A stretch of 64,000 nucleotides of DNA from Affinundibacterium baiyunense (GTDB lineage: Bacteria; Pseudomonadota; Gammaproteobacteria; Burkholderiales; Burkholderiaceae_D), in contig NZ_JAGSPM010000006.1 in NCBI RefSeq assembly GCF_018139645.1, forward strand, positions 236,852-300,851. The letters are read 5' to 3'. The notes below the pieces were generated by a model that worked only from the letters and a program-made list of their open reading frames with translations, made no database searches and was not told the DNA's origin. A program made the translations under genes and the position numbers. This document shows, piece after piece, positions 18,074 through 29,000 of this stretch; the stretch's first letter is position 1; each line of letters starts with the position of its first letter.

Positions 18074-19234
18074 TTAGCGATATTGGCCTAGTGTGGCAAT
18101 ACGCATGATTATCCGATAAAACCAATATGCTAAGCGGTGTTTTAATCGTTTTGGCCAAGATAAACGAATGACGCAATGTGGATCAATTTTGGTCGCATCA
18201 AGTAATCCTTGTTGTAAGTGGCGTTGAAGATCGCGCGCAAACACGGGATCGAGCACGACGATGTTGGCTTCGTGATTGACGAACAAACTTAAACCGTCAA
18301 AATTACTGGAGCCGACTGTGGCCCAGTTGTGATCGATAACGGCAACTTTCGCATGTAACTTGGTTTTGTGATATTCGTAAATCTTGACACCACTAGCAAG
18401 TAGTTTTGGATAATACGATTGCGCAACCGCATCTTGGAATTCAAAATCGCCGACGCCTAATAATAAGCTGACATCGACACCGCGTCGCGCTGCCTGAATT
18501 AAAGCATTACGAATTTTTCTGCCAGGCGCGAAGTAGGGATTGGCCAGAATCGCTGTTTCACGCGCAGAACCGAGGGCTTTCAAATAGGCTTTTTGGATAG
18601 TGCTGCGGTTTCGTAGATTGTCTCGAATCACGAGGGCGGCTTCGCTGAAGTGATGGGTCGCACTCATAGGAGGCTTACGTAAATTCACCGCCAGCTTTAG
18701 TCTTTGCAGCAATTGAAGTTTGCCCATTTTTAGCCATTGGGCAGTCACTTCTTTGTGCAGCGCTGGTACCAAGGTACCAGATAAACGCACTGCGAAATCC
18801 CAGCGCGGGTAGGGTAGAGGCGTGTTTTTACCATCGTCCGTGACACAATCATCAATAATATTGATGCCACCAACAAATCCTATCGATTGATCAATCACCG
18901 CGAGTTTTCTATGGGTGCGCGCCAAACCGCGTTTGAACCACGGATTAAATAGACGACATTCGACCCCAGCGTTCAAAAATACCGATTGTAGTTGTGTCGC
19001 TTGCTTGCCACCGCCTATCCAATCAATAATAACTTGCACACAAAGGCCACGTTTTGCAGCATCACACAAAGCCTGCGTAATTAATTGTGCGGTTTGATCA
19101 TTGGCATAGATATAGGTTTCTAGCAGCACTTCATGTTGCGCTTGTTCGATAGCCGCAATCAGTGATGCGAAGAACTCTTTTCCCGTGTGTAGTAATTGGA
19201 TTTGATTACCATCGCAAAAAACAAGTTTAGCCAT
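18074..19234 (-). CDS. clsB: Cardiolipin synthase B / phospholipase D-family protein
   Basis: A 386-residue phospholipase-D-superfamily protein with two HKD motifs, THRKLAVID near residue 110 and LHAKVAVID near 300, each followed by the usual GG or SSN segment. ClsB-type enzymes make cardiolipin from phosphatidylglycerol, or with phosphatidylethanolamine, at the inner membrane. A basic amphipathic C-terminus (WPKRLKHRLAYWFYR) may bind the membrane. The frame is open 16 codons further up, but the ATG at 19234 overlaps the stop of the upstream ybhP-like gene by 8 bases, as expected for coupling. E. coli has the same ybhP-clsB pairing. Confidence 0.92.
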   Translation of the reverse strand: MAKLVFCDGNQIQLLHTGKEFFASLIAAIEQAQHEVLLETYIYANDQTAQLITQALCDAAKRGLCVQVIIDWIGGGKQATQLQSVFLNAGVECRLFNPWFKRGLARTHRKLAVIDQSIGFVGGINIIDDCVTDDGKNTPLPYPRWDFAVRLSGTLVPALHKEVTAQWLKMGKLQLLQRLKLAVNLRKPPMSATHHFSEAALVIRDNLRNRSTIQKAYLKALGSARETAILANPYFAPGRKIRNALIQAARRGVDVSLLLGVGDFEFQDAVAQSYYPKLLASGVKIYEYHKTKLHAKVAVIDHNWATVGSSNFDGLSLFVNHEANIVVLDPVFARDLQRHLQQGLLDATKIDPHCVIRLSWPKRLKHRLAYWFYRIIMRIATLGQYR

Positions 19235-20054
19235 GGTTGTTTGTTGATTGTTGGAGTTGCAGATCGACACAGATCGGTACATGGTCAGATAAATTCGACC
19301 ACGGTTTGCCGCTTAAGACTTTCGCTTGTTCTACCTCAAAACCTCGTAAATAAACCCGATCTAGACTAAGCCAAGGTAAACCAGCCGGAAAAGTACGAGC
19401 GTGATTGGTGGTCGATTTAAAAAGACTTTTCACCGAATTCAGTGCACTACGTTTAATCGGTAGCTCGGCGTGGCTGTGATTAGCGATATCGAAGGCCTCG
19501 ATCACGCCTAATTCTTTATACAAGGTTCGACTAAGTCCTTTGCTCCAGTCATTAAAATCACCAGCGATAATCAGTGGTTCGTTACTGCCAACTTCGGCTT
19601 GGATTTGTGCAATCAATGCTTGTACTTGACGTCGACGGCTGGCTGCGAATAAGCCCAAATGAATCACGAAACAATGTGCATGAAGTGTGCCTAGCTGTAT
19701 CCGCACATGCAAAATGCCGCGCTGTTCATAAGCATGATCGGATACGTCAAAATTGGTCGATTGTAGAATCGGAAGTCGACTTAATAAGGCATTGCCGTGA
19801 TGTCCGTGCTGATAGACCGCATTCATCCCATACACGCTGGTGTGCGTCTCGCCAGCTAAAAAAACATGCTGCCCTTGCTCTGGCCAATTCACATGCTTTT
19901 TGGCGTGGTAATCGTGTTGACCTTGTACTTCTTGAAGAAAAATTAAATCAGCATCAAGCAATTTGATCGCTTCTTTGAGATCATGAATGCGTGTCTTGCG
20001 ACCAAAAGCACTGACACCTTTATGAATATTGTAGGTGGCAATACGCAGTTTCAT
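19227..20054 (-). CDS. Endonuclease/exonuclease/phosphatase-family protein (YbhP-like)
   Basis: A 275-residue member of the metal-dependent EEP fold. The characteristic segments are present: IATYNIHKG at the start, FLQEVQG with the metal-binding Glu, AGDFNDW, and the C-terminal SDHVPI. The preceding 41 in-frame codons overlap the intergenic region and lack family similarity, so the ATG at 20054 (MKLRIATYN) is preferred although its ribosome-binding site is weak. Its coupling with clsB copies the ybhP-clsB pair of enterobacteria. The substrate is unproven; a phosphodiester of a lipid or nucleic acid is possible. Confidence 0.88.
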   Translation of the reverse strand: MKLRIATYNIHKGVSAFGRKTRIHDLKEAIKLLDADLIFLQEVQGQHDYHAKKHVNWPEQGQHVFLAGETHTSVYGMNAVYQHGHHGNALLSRLPILQSTNFDVSDHAYEQRGILHVRIQLGTLHAHCFVIHLGLFAASRRRQVQALIAQIQAEVGSNEPLIIAGDFNDWSKGLSRTLYKELGVIEAFDIANHSHAELPIKRSALNSVKSLFKSTTNHARTFPAGLPWLSLDRVYLRGFEVEQAKVLSGKPWSNLSDHVPICVDLQLQQSTNNHG

Positions 20055-20136
20055 ACGCTTACTTTCAATTCTTTTGATCGCTTGTCGATGGTTTGCATGT
20101 GGCTCACTAGACCGATATTTATCGTGGCTGTTGATG

Positions 20137-20586
20137 CTATCGCTGGCGTTGCGGCAGTTGCAAGATGGCTTCCGCATTCGAGGCAGAAAAGCACCGATCA
20201 GCAGCTTCTTGCCAAGGCAACCATTGATATTGTAGATGCTCCCTTGGAGCTAGTGTAACCGAGGTGTCGCGTGAGACGCAAAGTCCAAAAACATATTCTT
20301 TGTTCTCCGTCACACCGGGCGCATAACGGTGGCGCCAAGTTGGATAAATCTCATACACATTCGAGAGTTGCCAGTCGCTCAAACGATGCTGGGTAGTATC
20401 GATCCCAGTTTCTTCCATGACTTCGCGTTGTGCGGTTAATGCAAGCGCCTCATCTATGTTGTCTTTAGAACCGGTAACTGATTGCCAAAATCCTGGTTTG
20501 TCTGCGCGTTCTAATAATAAGACGTCGAGTTCTGGGGTGTAAATTACGACTAAAACGGATTCGGGAATTTTGTAATTGCTGCTCAT
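20137..20586 (-). CDS. nudB: Dihydroneopterin triphosphate diphosphatase (Nudix)
   Basis: A 149-residue Nudix hydrolase that removes pyrophosphate from dihydroneopterin triphosphate in folate synthesis. The opening YKIPESVLVVIYTP and the segment PGFWQSVTGS are typical of NudB. The Nudix box reads G-x6-E-x7-REVMEETGI, with one extra residue compared with the strict consensus and with E. coli NudB. The ATG at 20586 (MSSNYKIPES) is chosen over an upstream in-frame one because the family starts here. It is first in a minus-strand series with the ybhP-like gene, clsB and hslR, 82 bases before the next gene. Confidence 0.87.
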   Translation of the reverse strand: MSSNYKIPESVLVVIYTPELDVLLLERADKPGFWQSVTGSKDNIDEALALTAQREVMEETGIDTTQHRLSDWQLSNVYEIYPTWRHRYAPGVTENKEYVFGLCVSRDTSVTLAPREHLQYQWLPWQEAADRCFSASNAEAILQLPQRQR

Positions 20587-20757
20587 GGTTTTCGATGGAG
20601 TGTGCTCGATTTTGTGTGATGGCAGTATGCCACAAATTAGCAGTGCTGCTTGGTTCCGGCTGGATGCCGAATGTAATCGAATACGCTTCACTTTCTTTGA
20701 TCACAACCTATCTACAAAACACTAATCGTCATCGACAAGAAACTGCAATAAAAATCG

Positions 20758-20792
20758 ACAAAAAAAACGGCAGAACTAAGTCTGCCGTTTTC
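20758..20792 (-). terminator. Intrinsic terminator of the aspS operon
   Basis: A 9-bp stem (20766-20774 with 20781-20789, AACGGCAGA/TCTGCCGTT) is followed on the minus strand by a run of T residues. It lies about 45 bases after the aspS stop. Confidence 0.85.
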
Positions 20793-20832
20793 AATCTGCC
20801 CTACTAGTTAGTACTAGATGCGCTGAATTTGT

Positions 20833-22635
20833 TTAAACCACTTTAGGCTCGGCAGCACGCAAACGAATATGCAATTCTTTTAATTGCTTTTCATCGACTT
20901 CTGACGGTGCTTGCGTCAACAAACATTGTGCACGTTGGGTTTTCGGGAAGGCGATTACGTCACGGATCGATTCTGCGCCAGTCATCATAGTGACGATACG
21001 ATCCAAGCCGAAGGCTAAACCACCGTGTGGAGGAGCGCCGTATTGCAAAGCGTCGAGCAAGAAGCCAAATTTCAATTGCGCCTCTTCGTCATTGATCTTC
21101 AATGCGCGGAATACTTTGCTTTGTACATCAGCGCGGTGGATACGTACTGAACCGCCACCGAGTTCCCAACCGTTCAAGACCATGTCGTAGGCCTTGGCGA
21201 TACACTTGCCTGGATCAGTTTCCATCAAGTCTTCGTGACCATCTTTTGGTGCGGTGAATGGATGGTGCGTTGCGGTCCAACGATCATTTTCTTCGTCATG
21301 TTCAAACATCGGGAAATCAATGACCCACAATGGTTTCCATACATCTTCGAACAAACCGTTTGCTTTACCGAATTCGCTATGACCGATCTTGACACGCAAT
21401 GCACCGATTGCGTCATTCACGATCTTCGCTTTGTCCGCGCCGAAGAAAATCAAATCGCCATCATTCGCACCAGTACGAGCGATGATTTCTGCTAATGCGG
21501 CATCATGTAAGTTTTTGACGATAGGTGCTTGCAAGCCATCACGGCCAGCAGCTTTGTCATTCACTTTGATGTATGCCAAACCTTTGGCGCCGTAGATGCG
21601 CACGAATTGATCGTAAGCGTCGATTTCAGAACGTGGCATGCTGCCGCCACCTGGTACCAACATACCGACTACGCGACCATTTACCATGTTGGCGGCATTT
21701 GAGAAGACTTTGAAATCCACGTCTTTCATCACATCCGTCAAATCAGTGAATTTTAATTTGACGCGCATGTCTGGTTTGTCGGAACCATATAAGCCCATAG
21801 CTTCTGCGAAGTCCATGACTGGGAATGGGTTCGGCAAATCAATATTCAAGGTATTTTTGAATACGCCACGGATCATGCCTTCAAACATATCGCGAATTTC
21901 TTGTTCGCTCATGAAAGAAGTTTCGCAATCGATCTGGGTGAATTCTGGTTGACGATCAGCACGCAAATCTTCATCGCGGAAGCACTTCGTGATTTGGTAG
22001 TAGCGGTCAAAGTTCGCCACCATCAATAATTGTTTAAACAATTGTGGGGATTGTGGCAAGGCAAAGAAGTTACCCGCATTCACGCGAGACGGCACCAAAT
22101 AATCACGCGCGCCTTCTGGCGTGGATTTGGTCAGCATCGGTGTTTCGATATCGATGAAACCGTTGGCGTCCAAAAACTTACGGACTTCCATCGACACCTT
22201 ATAACGCAAGCGCAAATTGTTTTGCATTTGCGGACGACGCAAATCTAATACGCGATGTGTCAGACGTGTGGTTTCAGACAGGTTCTCATCATCCAATTGG
22301 AATGGTGGCGTGACCGAAGCATTCAAGATTTCTAATTCATGGCACAAGACTTCCACTTTGCCTGATTTCAGATTGGCATTGATCGTACCGTCTGGACGAT
22401 TACGTACGATACCGGTAATGCGTAAGCAGAATTCATTACGTACGGTTTCTGCATTTTTAAAGACTTCAGCGCGATCTGGATCGCACACCACTTGCACCAA
22501 ACCTTCACGGTCGCGCAAATCAATAAAAATCACCCCACCGTGATCACGACGGCGATGCACCCAGCCGCACAGGCTGACGGTTTGGCCGAGTAATGCTTCA
22601 GTAGTAAGGCCGCAGTAGTTGGTACGCATGGACAT
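20833..22635 (-). CDS. aspS: Aspartyl-tRNA synthetase
   Basis: A 600-residue class II synthetase that charges tRNA-Asp. The N-terminal OB fold ([19 protein letters not shown]), motif 1 ([19 protein letters not shown] region), motif 2 ([18 protein letters not shown]) and the C-terminal motif 3 ([13 protein letters not shown]) are all present, with the bacterial GAD insertion between motifs 2 and 3. The length is normal. Whether it is discriminating or also charges tRNA-Asn was not decided from the sequence. It is last in the fmdB-DUF502-aspS operon and is followed by a terminator. Confidence 0.97.
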   Translation of the reverse strand: MSMRTNYCGLTTEALLGQTVSLCGWVHRRRDHGGVIFIDLRDREGLVQVVCDPDRAEVFKNAETVRNEFCLRITGIVRNRPDGTINANLKSGKVEVLCHELEILNASVTPPFQLDDENLSETTRLTHRVLDLRRPQMQNNLRLRYKVSMEVRKFLDANGFIDIETPMLTKSTPEGARDYLVPSRVNAGNFFALPQSPQLFKQLLMVANFDRYYQITKCFRDEDLRADRQPEFTQIDCETSFMSEQEIRDMFEGMIRGVFKNTLNIDLPNPFPVMDFAEAMGLYGSDKPDMRVKLKFTDLTDVMKDVDFKVFSNAANMVNGRVVGMLVPGGGSMPRSEIDAYDQFVRIYGAKGLAYIKVNDKAAGRDGLQAPIVKNLHDAALAEIIARTGANDGDLIFFGADKAKIVNDAIGALRVKIGHSEFGKANGLFEDVWKPLWVIDFPMFEHDEENDRWTATHHPFTAPKDGHEDLMETDPGKCIAKAYDMVLNGWELGGGSVRIHRADVQSKVFRALKINDEEAQLKFGFLLDALQYGAPPHGGLAFGLDRIVTMMTGAESIRDVIAFPKTQRAQCLLTQAPSEVDEKQLKELHIRLRAAEPKVV

Positions 22636-22732
22636 AATTTCTTACCTGTCTTCTTAAAAGTTAAAAGCTTTGATGTGAATATTTAGTTGAATTGAATGGA
22701 GTTAAATTCCATTTTAGCAATTTTTAGGGCGA

Positions 22733-23365
22733 TCAATTGGTTTTTGTCGCATTGTTTTGTTCTGCCACCTTTTCTGCAACTTCTGGTGCCACAACTCCCA
22801 TAGAAACCACATATTTAAGCGCCGTATCGACACTCATATCGAGTTCAATCGCATCCTTTTTGGGGATAATTAAGAAATACCCTGATGTCGGGTTGGGGGT
22901 AGTCGGTACATAGACACTGATGAAGTCTTCACCTAGATGTTTGCTGACATCACCACTGGGTTTGCCAGTCAAGAAAGCGATAGTCCAAGCGCCTTGTCGC
23001 GGATATTCAATCAACAAAGCTTTGCTGAATGCGTTTCCAGACGAGGAAAATAAGGTGTCGGAGACTTGCTTTACACTGGAATAAATCGAATTGACGATAG
23101 GAATGCGATTTAACAAAGCTTCCCAAGCGCTGACGATGTAATTGCCAATGAAGTTTCGTGTTAGTAAACCTGTAATGAAAATGATCAAAACCGTTAACAC
23201 AACACCAAAGCCAGGAATCTTGAGTCCGATTAAAGCTTCTGGGCGCCATTGTTCTGGCAGTAGCAATAGCGTCTGATCCATGCTACTGATAACCGCATGT
23301 AATACCCATGCCGTAATAGCAATCGGTACTAAAGTCAGCAAGCCAGTTATAAAGTATTTACGCAT
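22733..23365 (-). CDS. DUF502 family membrane protein
   Basis: A 210-residue protein with two N-terminal transmembrane helices (about residues 4-28 and 52-75) followed by a soluble domain containing the family segments LLNRIPIVNSIYSSVKQ and PTTPNPTSGYFLIIP. The family has no established biochemical role. It lies between fmdB (34 bases) and aspS (97 bases) on one strand, an arrangement conserved in Burkholderiales, but the conservation does not reveal a function. Confidence 0.88.
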   Translation of the reverse strand: MRKYFITGLLTLVPIAITAWVLHAVISSMDQTLLLLPEQWRPEALIGLKIPGFGVVLTVLIIFITGLLTRNFIGNYIVSAWEALLNRIPIVNSIYSSVKQVSDTLFSSSGNAFSKALLIEYPRQGAWTIAFLTGKPSGDVSKHLGEDFISVYVPTTPNPTSGYFLIIPKKDAIELDMSVDTALKYVVSMGVVAPEVAEKVAEQNNATKTN

Positions 23366-23399
23366 AGATCAGGATTTTGCTCGATAAATTGTGTTGCTG

Positions 23400-23756
23400 T
23401 TATGCCGCTTTGTCGCTACCGCTCGTTGTGCTGGTTGCTGTTGTACTACTACTTTCGCTACTACTGCTAGTGCTATTTGCCTCAGCCGAACTTGCGGGCT
23501 TGGCTTCGCTGGTTTTGTCTTCGGTTTTCGCAGTCGCACCAGTAGCGGCGCCAGTGCTGGCTTTATCTGAATTGCCACCACGGAAATCAGTGACGTACCA
23601 GCCAGAACCTTTTAATTGAAAACCAGCGGCAGTGACTTGTTTTTTAAAGCTAGGCTGATGACATTCAGGGCAAATCGTCAATGGATCTTCTGACATTTTT
23701 TGCAGCACATCTTTGGCAAAGCCACAGGCATCGCAGCGATAAGCATAGATAGGCAT
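23400..23756 (-). CDS. FmdB-family zinc-ribbon protein
   Basis: A 118-residue protein with an N-terminal zinc ribbon: C8-x2-C11 and C29-x2-C32 in MPIYAYRCDACG and ICPECHQPSF, followed by FQLKGSGWYVTDFRGG. This is the FmdB/CxxC regulatory-protein family, of unclear role. From about residue 63 the tail is low-complexity, rich in Ser, Thr, Ala, Lys and Glu, and is probably disordered. It is first in the operon with DUF502 and aspS. Confidence 0.9.
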   Translation of the reverse strand: MPIYAYRCDACGFAKDVLQKMSEDPLTICPECHQPSFKKQVTAAGFQLKGSGWYVTDFRGGNSDKASTGAATGATAKTEDKTSEAKPASSAEANSTSSSSESSSTTATSTTSGSDKAA

Positions 23757-23869
23757 TTTTATCCTCAGGAAAACTCGTAAAACCCTGAATTATAACGGTT
23801 TATGCGCGGCTTTTACAAAAAGCGCGTAGATTGCCGATTCAACGCCGATTAATTCAGGGGCTTACTCAT

Positions 23870-25303
23870 TTAGTGCGATGTCGGTGCTTGTTTAGCAACG
23901 ATGAATTGCGGCAGCAAAGAACCTAGCAACATGCCGGTTAAGCTCATCAACACACCTGCGAGCTGAGGTGGCCAGAAGTCTTCAGGTGCATAGATTTCTA
24001 GAGAAATCCAGGTGACTAAGCCGAAAATGATGGAAAGTAGGGCACCCTGTTGTGTCGCTGGTTTCCAATACAAGCCAAAAGCTAGAGGAATAAATGCGGC
24101 CACTAAGGTGACTTTGTAGGCGTTTTCAACCATTTGGTAAATGCTTGAGCTGGTATTCATTGCGAACAAAGTAACGATACATGTAAAGATCAAAACCACA
24201 ATTCGCATCATCAATAGGAATTGTTTGTCGGTTTGATTTGGAAATAGTGGTTTTAAAATATTTTCTGAAAACGTGACGGACGGCGCCAACAAAGTTGCGC
24301 TCGCACAGCTCTTAATCGCTGACAGCAATGCGCCGAAGAACATGACTTGGGCGAACAGCGGCATTTGCGTCATAATCAAAGTCGGCAAGATCATTTGAGA
24401 ATCGGTGTCGATTAGTTTTGCAACCATCGCTGGATCAATTAAGGTTGCCGAGTAAGCTAAAAACATAGGAATAAACGCGAATAAGAAATACAAGCTGCCG
24501 CCTAGCACGGCGGAGTTAGCAGCTGCATTTTCGGATTTTGCCGACGCAACACGTTGAAATACGTCTTGCTGTGGAATGGAACCCAGCATCATCGTAATCC
24601 ATGCTGCAAAGAACCAAAGCACTTCGCGCGTGGTTGGTGCCGGCCAAAATTCCATTTTTCCTGCATTGACGGCGTGCGTAATCACGGTTCCCGCACCACC
24701 AACCATGTTTGAAACTTCCCATCCCATGTACAACATACCAATCATGATGATGATCATTTGCAAGAAATCGGTAATAGCAACGGACCACATGCCACCCATT
24801 AAGGTGTAAATCAAGACACTGCCAGCACCAATAATCATGCCCGTATTCAAATCGATCGCACCGCCTGAGACCACGCTAAACACCAAGCCCAAGGCTTTGA
24901 TTTGCGCTGCTACCCAACCCAGGTAGGACACCACAATACAGAGAGATACTAAAATTTCGACAGTGCGACCATATTTCGCTTTGTAGTAATCACCGATGGT
25001 CAGTAAATTCATCCGATACAGCGGACGCGCAAAAAACAGGCCGACAAAAATTAAGCAAAGCGAAGAGCCAAAAGGATCGGCCACCACGCCTTTTAAGCCT
25101 TCTTTTACGAAGGTCGAGGAAATTCCAAGAACAGTTTCTGAGCCAAACCAAGTCGCAAACACGGTTGCGGTGACGATATACATGGGCAAAGAACGACCAG
25201 CGACCGCAAAGTCTTTGGAATTATTGACGTAGCGGGCGGCATAGAGCCCGAGACCAACAGAAAGAACCCAGTAAATGACGACTAGCCAAAGCAGAGTATT
25301 CAT
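23870..25303 (-). CDS. Sodium:solute symporter family protein
   Basis: A 477-residue polytopic membrane protein with the sodium/solute symporter fold (about 13 helices). Typical segments are DFAVAGRSLPMYIVTATVFATWFGSETVLG near the N-terminus, the GDYYKAKYGR loop, and WSVAITDFLQMIIIMIG. It couples sodium entry to uptake of an organic solute; the sequence does not identify that solute. The gene is separated from its neighbours by 113 and 192 bases and carries no obvious partner gene. The upstream gap holds a strong hairpin at 25336-25366. Confidence 0.88.
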   Translation of the reverse strand: MNTLLWLVVIYWVLSVGLGLYAARYVNNSKDFAVAGRSLPMYIVTATVFATWFGSETVLGISSTFVKEGLKGVVADPFGSSLCLIFVGLFFARPLYRMNLLTIGDYYKAKYGRTVEILVSLCIVVSYLGWVAAQIKALGLVFSVVSGGAIDLNTGMIIGAGSVLIYTLMGGMWSVAITDFLQMIIIMIGMLYMGWEVSNMVGGAGTVITHAVNAGKMEFWPAPTTREVLWFFAAWITMMLGSIPQQDVFQRVASAKSENAAANSAVLGGSLYFLFAFIPMFLAYSATLIDPAMVAKLIDTDSQMILPTLIMTQMPLFAQVMFFGALLSAIKSCASATLLAPSVTFSENILKPLFPNQTDKQFLLMMRIVVLIFTCIVTLFAMNTSSSIYQMVENAYKVTLVAAFIPLAFGLYWKPATQQGALLSIIFGLVTWISLEIYAPEDFWPPQLAGVLMSLTGMLLGSLLPQFIVAKQAPTSH

Positions 25304-25335
25304 GGAATAGATAAAAATAAGGGAAAGTTAAATAA

Positions 25336-25366
25336 ATAATGCCCGCAAATAATTCGCGGGCATTAT
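25336..25366 (-). terminator. Terminator-like hairpin downstream of the receiver gene
   Basis: An 11-bp stem (25336-25346 with 25356-25366, core ATGCCCGC/GCGGGCAT) is followed on the minus strand by a T-rich stretch. It lies 130 bases after the receiver-protein stop and about 33 bases before the symporter start, and may separate the two transcripts. Confidence 0.6.
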
Positions 25367-25495
25367 AAGGCAATGCGTAAGAATAACGATAAATAACAAT
25401 ATTTCTGTGCTTTTTGTGCTAATTTTGTGCCACTACAGGCGAATGTGATCAAAATGGCAGCAAAAACTTAGCGAGCGCAAAATAAATTTGTATCC

Positions 25496-25894
25496 TCACC
25501 CTAAGATGGTTTTAATCTTATCGACGAGTGCTGCTTTGCTGACAGGTTTTTCAATATTGCCTAAGAAATTTTGTCTGGAAAGTTGTGCAACCAGCGATGC
25601 TGAGTGCAAGACGCGTGAACCTTGACCTGACATCAGAATCACACCACCTTTAAATTCACGGTCACGCATTGCGCTCATGAATTCAAAACCATCGATATCG
25701 GGCATTTGAATATCACATAATAATAAGTCGGGTTTCACTGAAGCTGAGTCGAATGCTGCCAAACCTTGTTTTCCACCGTTGGCGGCAATAATTTTTTTGA
25801 CCCCCAACTCTGCTAATAGATCAGATACAAAATCAACTTGAAATTCGTCATCGTCAACAATAAGTACGCTCAGGTTTTCATAGCTTTTCGTCAT
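25496..25894 (-). CDS. Single-domain response regulator (CheY-like receiver)
   Basis: A 132-residue stand-alone receiver domain. The acidic pair DDDE near residue 15, the phospho-acceptor Asp in DLLLCDIQMPDIDGF, the Ser of ILMSGQGS and the Lys of NIEKPVSKAAL are all in place. There is no output domain, so it must act by protein contact, as CheY or a phosphorelay shuttle does. It lies 181 bases downstream of the large hybrid kinase-EAL gene on the same strand, which makes that kinase a likely partner; this is inference. The third receiver domain of the kinase has related segments (Gx[16 protein letters not shown]). Confidence 0.92.
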   Translation of the reverse strand: MTKSYENLSVLIVDDDEFQVDFVSDLLAELGVKKIIAANGGKQGLAAFDSASVKPDLLLCDIQMPDIDGFEFMSAMRDREFKGGVILMSGQGSRVLHSASLVAQLSRQNFLGNIEKPVSKAALVDKIKTILG

Positions 25895-26075
25895 TTTGTA
25901 TAACTTTCTTGATGGTTTTTTAAGAGGCCTTCGATATTTCTCAGAATTCGTTTTACTTTGTAAAAAAGTACGAACGATTTTCGATATTTAACTCGCTACT
26001 ATACACCGAACTTTCTCAAAGGTTTTTTTACAAAGAGGGATAGTTTGATAGCGCATTTATCGGAAGGGGGTAGAG

Positions 26076-29000
26076 TTAATACAGAATTTCCTTTTTTGCT
26101 TGTTTTTCCCATTTAATCTTCCAATCGATAAATTGCTCTGGTGGCATTGGTTGCGCGATAAAGTAGCCTTGCACTTCGTCACAACCCGATTCAACGATCA
26201 CATCCCAGTCTTGTTGCGTTTCTACGCCCTCTGCAACTAAATTCAAATGGAAAATTTTGCCCAATTGTATGCTCGAATTTAAGATCGCTTTAGACGCTTC
26301 ATCTTCACTGGTGCCGTGGACGAAGGCGCGATCAATTTTGAGTTCTGTAAATGGTAATTGTTTCAGATTTTCCATAGTAGAGAAGCCAGTTCCAAAATCG
26401 TCGATGGAAAGGCCAAAGCCTTTTAAGCGTAGGCGCGTTAAGATTTCTAAGCTGACTGTTAAGTTAGCCATCAAGCGTGTTTCGGTAAGTTCCAAAATAA
26501 ATTGGGATGGGCGAATGCCGACTTTTTTCAAGATCGATTCAAATTGCTCGGGCAAGTCGAGTTGATTTAAGTTATCCATCGACACATTGACGGCCAATTT
26601 CAATTGATGGCCTTGGTTGTACCATTTTCGTAAATGAATCGCGCTTTTCTCAAGAATGAGTTTACTCAAGTCATCGATCATGCCATTCGCTTCCATCACA
26701 GAAATAAATGCATTCGGTCCCAATAAACCTCGCGTCGGATGACGCCAACGCGCAAGGCATTCCGCACCAATCACGCGTCCGGTTTTGATGGATACCTTAG
26801 GTTGGAAAAACACTTCAAGACAGTCCTCGGAAAAACCAGCTTGTAACTCTTCGAGATCCAGTGGCGGTACCTTTGAGCGTTTTGCTTGCTCTGCAGGATT
26901 TGGCGCTCGTTTTGCTAATGACTCAAATAGTTCCTTCTCCACCAGTGGCTTGCGCAAGGTGCCAATCAAATTTAAACCATACGCTTTCACTAAATTCTCC
27001 GCTGCTTTCATGACGCTTTTATCGACAGCGCTGAGAATTATCACACTACCTTTATATGCATTTTCTGCAGCGATGCGTAAGAAGCTAATACCATCCATAC
27101 CTGGCAGCGTTAAATCACAAATTAATACATCAGGCTCATAGGTTCGCAGTACTGCTAATGCTTGATTGCCCTCAGTACAATTTGAGACGCGTGCTACTCC
27201 TAGCTTGCGTAAGCTGGTGCAGGTTAATTCCAAGTCACCAATTTCATTCTCCAAGACTAAGACATGCAAATTGGGCTTGAGTTGACTCAAAGAAGATGAA
27301 TCATCATCTTTGACGGCTTGCGCGGAACTTGCTTGGCTATTTTCGCTGACGGTCGTAAGCTTTGTCGTTGGCGATCGATACGCTTCTACTTCGGTTTTTA
27401 TTTGCTCAAAAAGGCGTTTTAGTTCTTCTATGCGGGAAGTTGCATCTTCGATTTTGCCGTGGTTTTTCAATTCTTCTAGCTGATGACATACTTCTCCAAA
27501 CTGCATCGCCCCAACAGTTCTGGCGCTTGATTTTAATTTGTGACCTAAAGCACTTAAACCTTGTAGATCACCAGCGTCTGCCATCTGCTGGATATCGATT
27601 AAGCCAGCCTGTGCTGAATCGACAAATTTCTGTGCAAATTTTCCGATCTTTTCTGGTGAGTCGCCTACCAGATTTGCCAATACTTTTAGATCAATCGCAA
27701 TGCTGGGATTGTCAATATTCTGATCAGAATTTGTATTGAATTTGATGAGTTCAGCAATCGGATTTTGTGAAAGTTCGGTATGAGAGATTTGTTCTGCTAT
27801 TCCACCCAGCCAGCGTAATACCGTTGCGTAAAGTAAATCTGGTGCAAAAGGTTTTGCGATAAAGTCATTCATCCCTGCTGCAAGGCAGTGAATACGATCT
27901 TGATTCATTGCGTTGGCAGTAATGGCGATAATCGGCAATTGCATATATTGGGGAATCATTCTAATGCGGCGACTCGCTTCCAAGCCGTCCATTACAGGCA
28001 TTTGAATATCCATGAGTACACAATCGATTTGCTGATTATGTTCGGTCAGTTGCTCCAATGCCCTTTGCCCATCATCAGCGACAATCACATGGCAACCAGC
28101 TACCTTGAGCAGCTCACTGCCAACCTGTTGATTGAAATCGTTATCATCAACTAACAAGATTTGTATTTTTTTGTGCTCGGTAATAGACCTTAAGCGTTGC
28201 AAGGCATTTTGATTATTTGTTGCCTGCTTGAGTTTGATTGGTGGTCCTTTGATCTGTTCTAACATTGCGGTGAACCAAAATTTACTACCTTCACCTAATG
28301 TGCTTTCAACACCGACTTCACCGCCCATCAACAGCGCCAACTCCTTACTAATTGCCAAGCCTAAGCCCGAACCACCATACTTCCTGGTGGTTGAGCTATC
28401 AGCTTGTTCAAAGGAGCGGAACAGTTTGGTTTGCTGCTCTGCGCTCATGCCTATTCCAGTATCACTGACTTCAAAACGTATTAGCCAGCCACTCGGAGTA
28501 TCGCGCATTTTTTTTGCACTGACGGTGATTTCACCATGCTCTGTAAATTTGATTGCGTTATTCGTGTAATTGATCAAAATTTGATTCAATCGATGCGGGT
28601 CGCCGTGCATTTCTCTTGGGACATTTGGATCGATCGCGATGCGCCAGCTCAATTGGCGTCCCGCTACTTTGGTATTCATCATCGCAGATAGTTTTGCCAT
28701 CAAATCATCTAGGCTAAAGTCGACTCCTTCGATGCGCATTTTTCCAGCCTCGATTTTAGAAAAATCGAGGATGTCATCGACGATGTGCAGTAAATGTTGT
28801 CCAGATAAATGAATCTTTTGAAGATAGTCAATTTGCTTAGGATCGGTCGCGCTATTTAAAGCGAGATAAGTCATGCCGAGTAAGCCATTCATCGGTGTCC
28901 GTATTTCATGACTCATGTTGGCAATGAACGCACTCTTGGCACGGTTTGCCTCTTCGGCGAGTTCGCGCGCAATGGCTAATTCATGGGTACGGCTATCGAC

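Noticed and set aside
20055..20177. N-terminal extension of the YbhP-like protein
   Set aside because: The extra residues have no family similarity and the ATG at 20054 matches the family start.
23804..23827. Hairpin GCTTTT/AAAAGC between the symporter and fmdB genes considered as terminator
   Set aside because: The T-run lies within the stem rather than after it and the stem is short and imperfect.
26076..26800. Idea that the EAL domain is inactive because the motif reads ECL
   Set aside because: The Glu is retained and all other metal and catalytic segments are intact; the middle residue of the motif is not catalytic.
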